Made by a program: the position numbers and the translations under genes. Positions 62,183 through 64,000 of a stretch of 64,000 bases of DNA are shown here, in pieces. The stretch is from Anaerolineae bacterium (GTDB lineage: Bacteria > Chloroflexota > Anaerolineae > Promineifilales > Promineifilaceae). The stretch lies in NCBI GenBank assembly GCA_023954475.1, contig JAMLHW010000008.1:62001-126000 (forward strand), given 5' to 3'. Each line of letters begins with the position of its first letter. Position 1 is the first letter of the stretch. Under the pieces are notes generated by a model. That model was not told the DNA's origin and did not search any database. It saw only the letters and a list, made by a program, of their open reading frames with translations.

Positions 62183-63628
62183 TTGAGCAACGAAAAATTG
62201 AAGATTCTATTTCTTAGCGCCGAAGTCGCGCCTTTTGCCAAAGCAGGTGGGTTGGGAGACGTTGCCGGATCACTGCCTAAAGCTCTCCAGGCTCGTGGGC
62301 ATGATGTTCGTGTAGTCATGCCGGCCTATGCCAATATTGAGGCAGGCTATCGCGATGTATCCCCGATGGTAGGTCACCTGACGGTGCCGGTGCGTAACAG
62401 CACACTTCCGACCGGCGTGTTTCATGGGACATTGCCCGGCAGCAATGTGCCCGTCTACTTCATCGCAGAGCGCAATTTGTTTAATCGGCCGAATGTTTAT
62501 GGTTATGGCGACGATGCTTACCGTTTTGCCTTTTTCAGCCGCGCGGCACTGGAACTGACGCTGGCGCTGGACTGGCGACCGGATATCGTCCATGCCAATG
62601 ACTGGCATACTGCACCCGCAGTTGCCTGGTTGGCCACAGGCGCACAGGGTCACGACCGTCTGCGCGACATACCGACCGTTTTCTCGATTCACAATATCGC
62701 CCACCAGGGCCTTACAAGCTGGGATATTTTCGACTACCTGAACATTATTACGCATGGGTTGCGTGAAGAGCGGTTCAACGAAGTCAATTTCATGGCGCGC
62801 GGCATTTATCATGCCAGTCTGGTCAATACGGTGAGTCCCACCTATGCTCGTGAAATCACGACATCAGAGGGTGGCGCCGGTATGGATGGCCTGTTGCGTC
62901 ATCGCGGTAGCGATCTGTTCGGCATTCTCAATGGCATCGACACGGATGTGTGGAATCCGGCAACAGATGATCGCATTCCGCACCACTATTCGGCCGAAAC
63001 TATTGACGACCGTTGGCGCATGCGCCACGCACTGCAAGCGTTAGCTGGTTTGCCCCAGCGCGACGGTATTCCGGTGGTCGGATTGGTGTCGCGGCTCGAT
63101 TGGCAAAAAGGATTGGACATAACCGGTGAAGCGATTCACCGGCTGATGAACAATTGGGCGGGAGAAGCGCAATTCGTCGTATTAGGCACAGGAGCACCGG
63201 AATACGAGCAGATGTTTGCCGGCCTTGCCTACTATCATCGCGAGAAAATGACGGCGATACTTGAATACAATGCCGGTATGGCGCCTTATATCTACGCCGG
63301 CAGCGACATGTTCCTGGTGCCGTCCCGCTTTGAGCCGTGCGGGCTGAGTCAGCTAATTGCCATGCGTTACGGGTCGGTGCCGGTTGTGCGCAGCACCGGT
63401 GGTCTGGCGGATACGGTGTTGGACAGCGTGACAGGCTTTCAATTTCACGATTACAATGCCGATGCATTGTGGCATGCGTTGTCACGCGCCATTTACGTTT
63501 ATAACGTCGACAAACCGCGCTGGCGTGAAATTCAACTTGCCGGTATGCACGCTGATTTTTCATGGCAGCGGTCGGCGGCGGAATACGAACACATGTATCG
63601 GCTGGCAATCGGCCGAAATCAAGCATAA
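62183..63628 (+). CDS. glgA: Glycogen synthase
   Basis: A 481-residue GT5 enzyme. The start is probably TTG 62183, seven bases after AAAGGATG; GTG 62165 would add six residues. The N-terminal KILFLSAEVAPFAKAGGLGDVAGSLPKAL carries the KxGGLGDV motif that binds ADP-glucose. HANDWHTAPAV, SIHNIAHQG, NGIDTDVWNPATD and FEPCGLSQLIAMRYGSVPVV follow in the usual order. It lengthens alpha-1,4-glucan chains. It is followed by malQ, so this is a glycogen gene pair. Confidence 0.95.
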   Translation: MSNEKLKILFLSAEVAPFAKAGGLGDVAGSLPKALQARGHDVRVVMPAYANIEAGYRDVSPMVGHLTVPVRNSTLPTGVFHGTLPGSNVPVYFIAERNLFNRPNVYGYGDDAYRFAFFSRAALELTLALDWRPDIVHANDWHTAPAVAWLATGAQGHDRLRDIPTVFSIHNIAHQGLTSWDIFDYLNIITHGLREERFNEVNFMARGIYHASLVNTVSPTYAREITTSEGGAGMDGLLRHRGSDLFGILNGIDTDVWNPATDDRIPHHYSAETIDDRWRMRHALQALAGLPQRDGIPVVGLVSRLDWQKGLDITGEAIHRLMNNWAGEAQFVVLGTGAPEYEQMFAGLAYYHREKMTAILEYNAGMAPYIYAGSDMFLVPSRFEPCGLSQLIAMRYGSVPVVRSTGGLADTVLDSVTGFQFHDYNADALWHALSRAIYVYNVDKPRWREIQLAGMHADFSWQRSAAEYEHMYRLAIGRNQA

Positions 63629-63644
63629 TCATCATGAACCATAG

Positions 63645-63674
63645 AAACCGGGTTTCTTTCTAGAACCCGGTTTT
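63645..63674 (+). terminator. Hairpin between glgA and malQ
   Basis: AAACCGGGTT and AACCCGGTTT form a 10-bp stem with a loop of 9, ending in TTTT. The tail is short, so termination may be partial and malQ may still be read through. Confidence 0.6.
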
Positions 63675-63700
63675 GCGGGTCTGGCAGGAGATAGTTCAAA

Positions 63701-64000
63701 ATGCGATTCACGCGTGCGGGTGGCGTTCTCGTTCATCCAACTTCATTTCCAGGCCGTTACGGCATCGGTGATTTAGGCGATGCCGCTTACGGATTTGTCG
63801 ATTTTCTGGAACAATATGGTCAGGGGTTGTGGCAGGTGCTGCCATTAGGTCCGACCGGTTATGGCGACTCACCGTACCAGAGTTTTTCAGCTTTTGCCGG
63901 CAATCCACTGCTGCTCAGCCCGGATCACCTCGTTCGCGATGGTTATTTACCCGCCTCGGCGATTGCTGATGTTCCCGATTTGCCTCATGATCGTGTTGAT
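63701..64000 (+). CDS. malQ: 4-alpha-glucanotransferase, N-terminal part (runs off window)
   Basis: ATG 63701 follows AGGAG by nine bases. The first 100 residues contain AGGVLVHPTSFPGRYGIGDLG, LWQVLPLGPTGYGDSPYQS and FAGNPLLLSPDHLV, the well-known opening of GH77 amylomaltase. It rearranges alpha-1,4-glucans and works with glgA in glycogen turnover. The 3' end is outside the window. Confidence 0.95.
   Translation, partial: MRFTRAGGVLVHPTSFPGRYGIGDLGDAAYGFVDFLEQYGQGLWQVLPLGPTGYGDSPYQSFSAFAGNPLLLSPDHLVRDGYLPASAIADVPDLPHDRVD

Larger units (their letters stand above)
518..63615. repeat. Highly iterated palindrome TCGGCCGA / TTCGGCCGAA spread through the window
   Basis: By eye about 98 copies of TCGGCCGA lie outside the CRISPR array, about 41 of them as the full decamer; 13 more are in the CRISPR repeats. 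Examples: 519-526, 4584, 8767, 15124, 21588, 25059, 33161, 38781, 47539, 51070, 58513, 62989. Most are in genes, read mainly as Ser-Ala-Glu/Asp, next as (Phe/Ile)-Gly-Arg, least as Arg-Pro. Others lie in intergenic gaps (27780, 28079, 34258, 34326, 58513, 61352). None is in the two IS elements. Random expectation for an 8-mer is about one in 64 kb. Confidence 0.95.

Noticed and set aside
518-63615. The iterated palindrome as terminators, REP elements or an uptake sequence of the Haemophilus type
   Set aside because: The copies are single, symmetrical, mostly inside genes and without T-tails or flanking conserved bases; an uptake role cannot be excluded but nothing supports it directly.

Overview
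The window looks like a chromosomal piece of a Chloroflexota bacterium (Anaerolineae/Caldilineae-like), judged from the style of its proteins: large tandem beta-sandwich S8 peptidase, DUF2723 glycosyltransferase, APC-UspA and DUF389-UspA fusions, AAA-TPR ATPase, 7TM-GAF regulator. No rRNA or other marker gene fixes the taxon. The most striking property is not a gene: the palindrome TCGGCCGA (often TTCGGCCGAA) occurs about 98 times by eye outside the CRISPR array and once in each of the 13 complete CRISPR repeats, where chance predicts about one per 64 kb. It behaves like a HIP1-type highly iterated palindrome and is absent from both insertion sequences.

Layout. 1-8.1 kb: end of an ABC-2 permease, a GFA-family protein, a DUF4256 protein, then an ABC-2 exporter (ATPase plus permease) whose permease is cut by a 1527-bp IS4/IS50-like element with a perfect 9-bp target duplication. 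A divergent ArsR-like regulator, a CPBP protease and a lipoprotein follow. 8.1-15.4 kb: dienelactone hydrolase, AAA-TPR ATPase, an unknown protein, and an overlapping run GNAT acetyltransferase - fused AroK-AroB - ClpS. 15.5-18.6 kb: an orphan CRISPR array (13 spacers, no cas genes) whose leader end is replaced by a second IS. 18.6-27.6 kb: an APH-M23-aminotransferase fusion, divergent from a membrane-lipid cluster (CDP-alcohol phosphatidyltransferase, acyltransferase, DedA, tyrosine-type phosphatase, glycosyltransferase), then a CcmC-like membrane protein.

28.4-40.5 kb: a 1415-residue secreted subtilase with a Tyr/Trp/Asn/Gly-rich repeat tail, an orphan histidine kinase, a Nudix hydrolase, pyruvate phosphate dikinase, tRNA-Lys(CTT) with promoter and terminator, and an APC permease carrying two UspA domains. 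40.5-43.3 kb: a GntR-controlled operon with a protein resembling plant red chlorophyll catabolite reductase. 43.3-55.0 kb: two leftward operons, Ser/Thr kinase - FtsH - 7TM/GAF/HTH regulator, and DUF2723 - DUF389/UspA - amidase - 2H phosphoesterase.

55.2-61.3 kb: a TPP riboswitch with promoter and terminator in front of thiB, an SLC13/RCK transporter, thiP and thiQ, i.e. a thiamine uptake operon with an extra transporter inside. 61.7-64.0 kb: a small unknown protein, glycogen synthase, and the start of 4-alpha-glucanotransferase. All identifications come from reading motifs by eye; no database search was possible.
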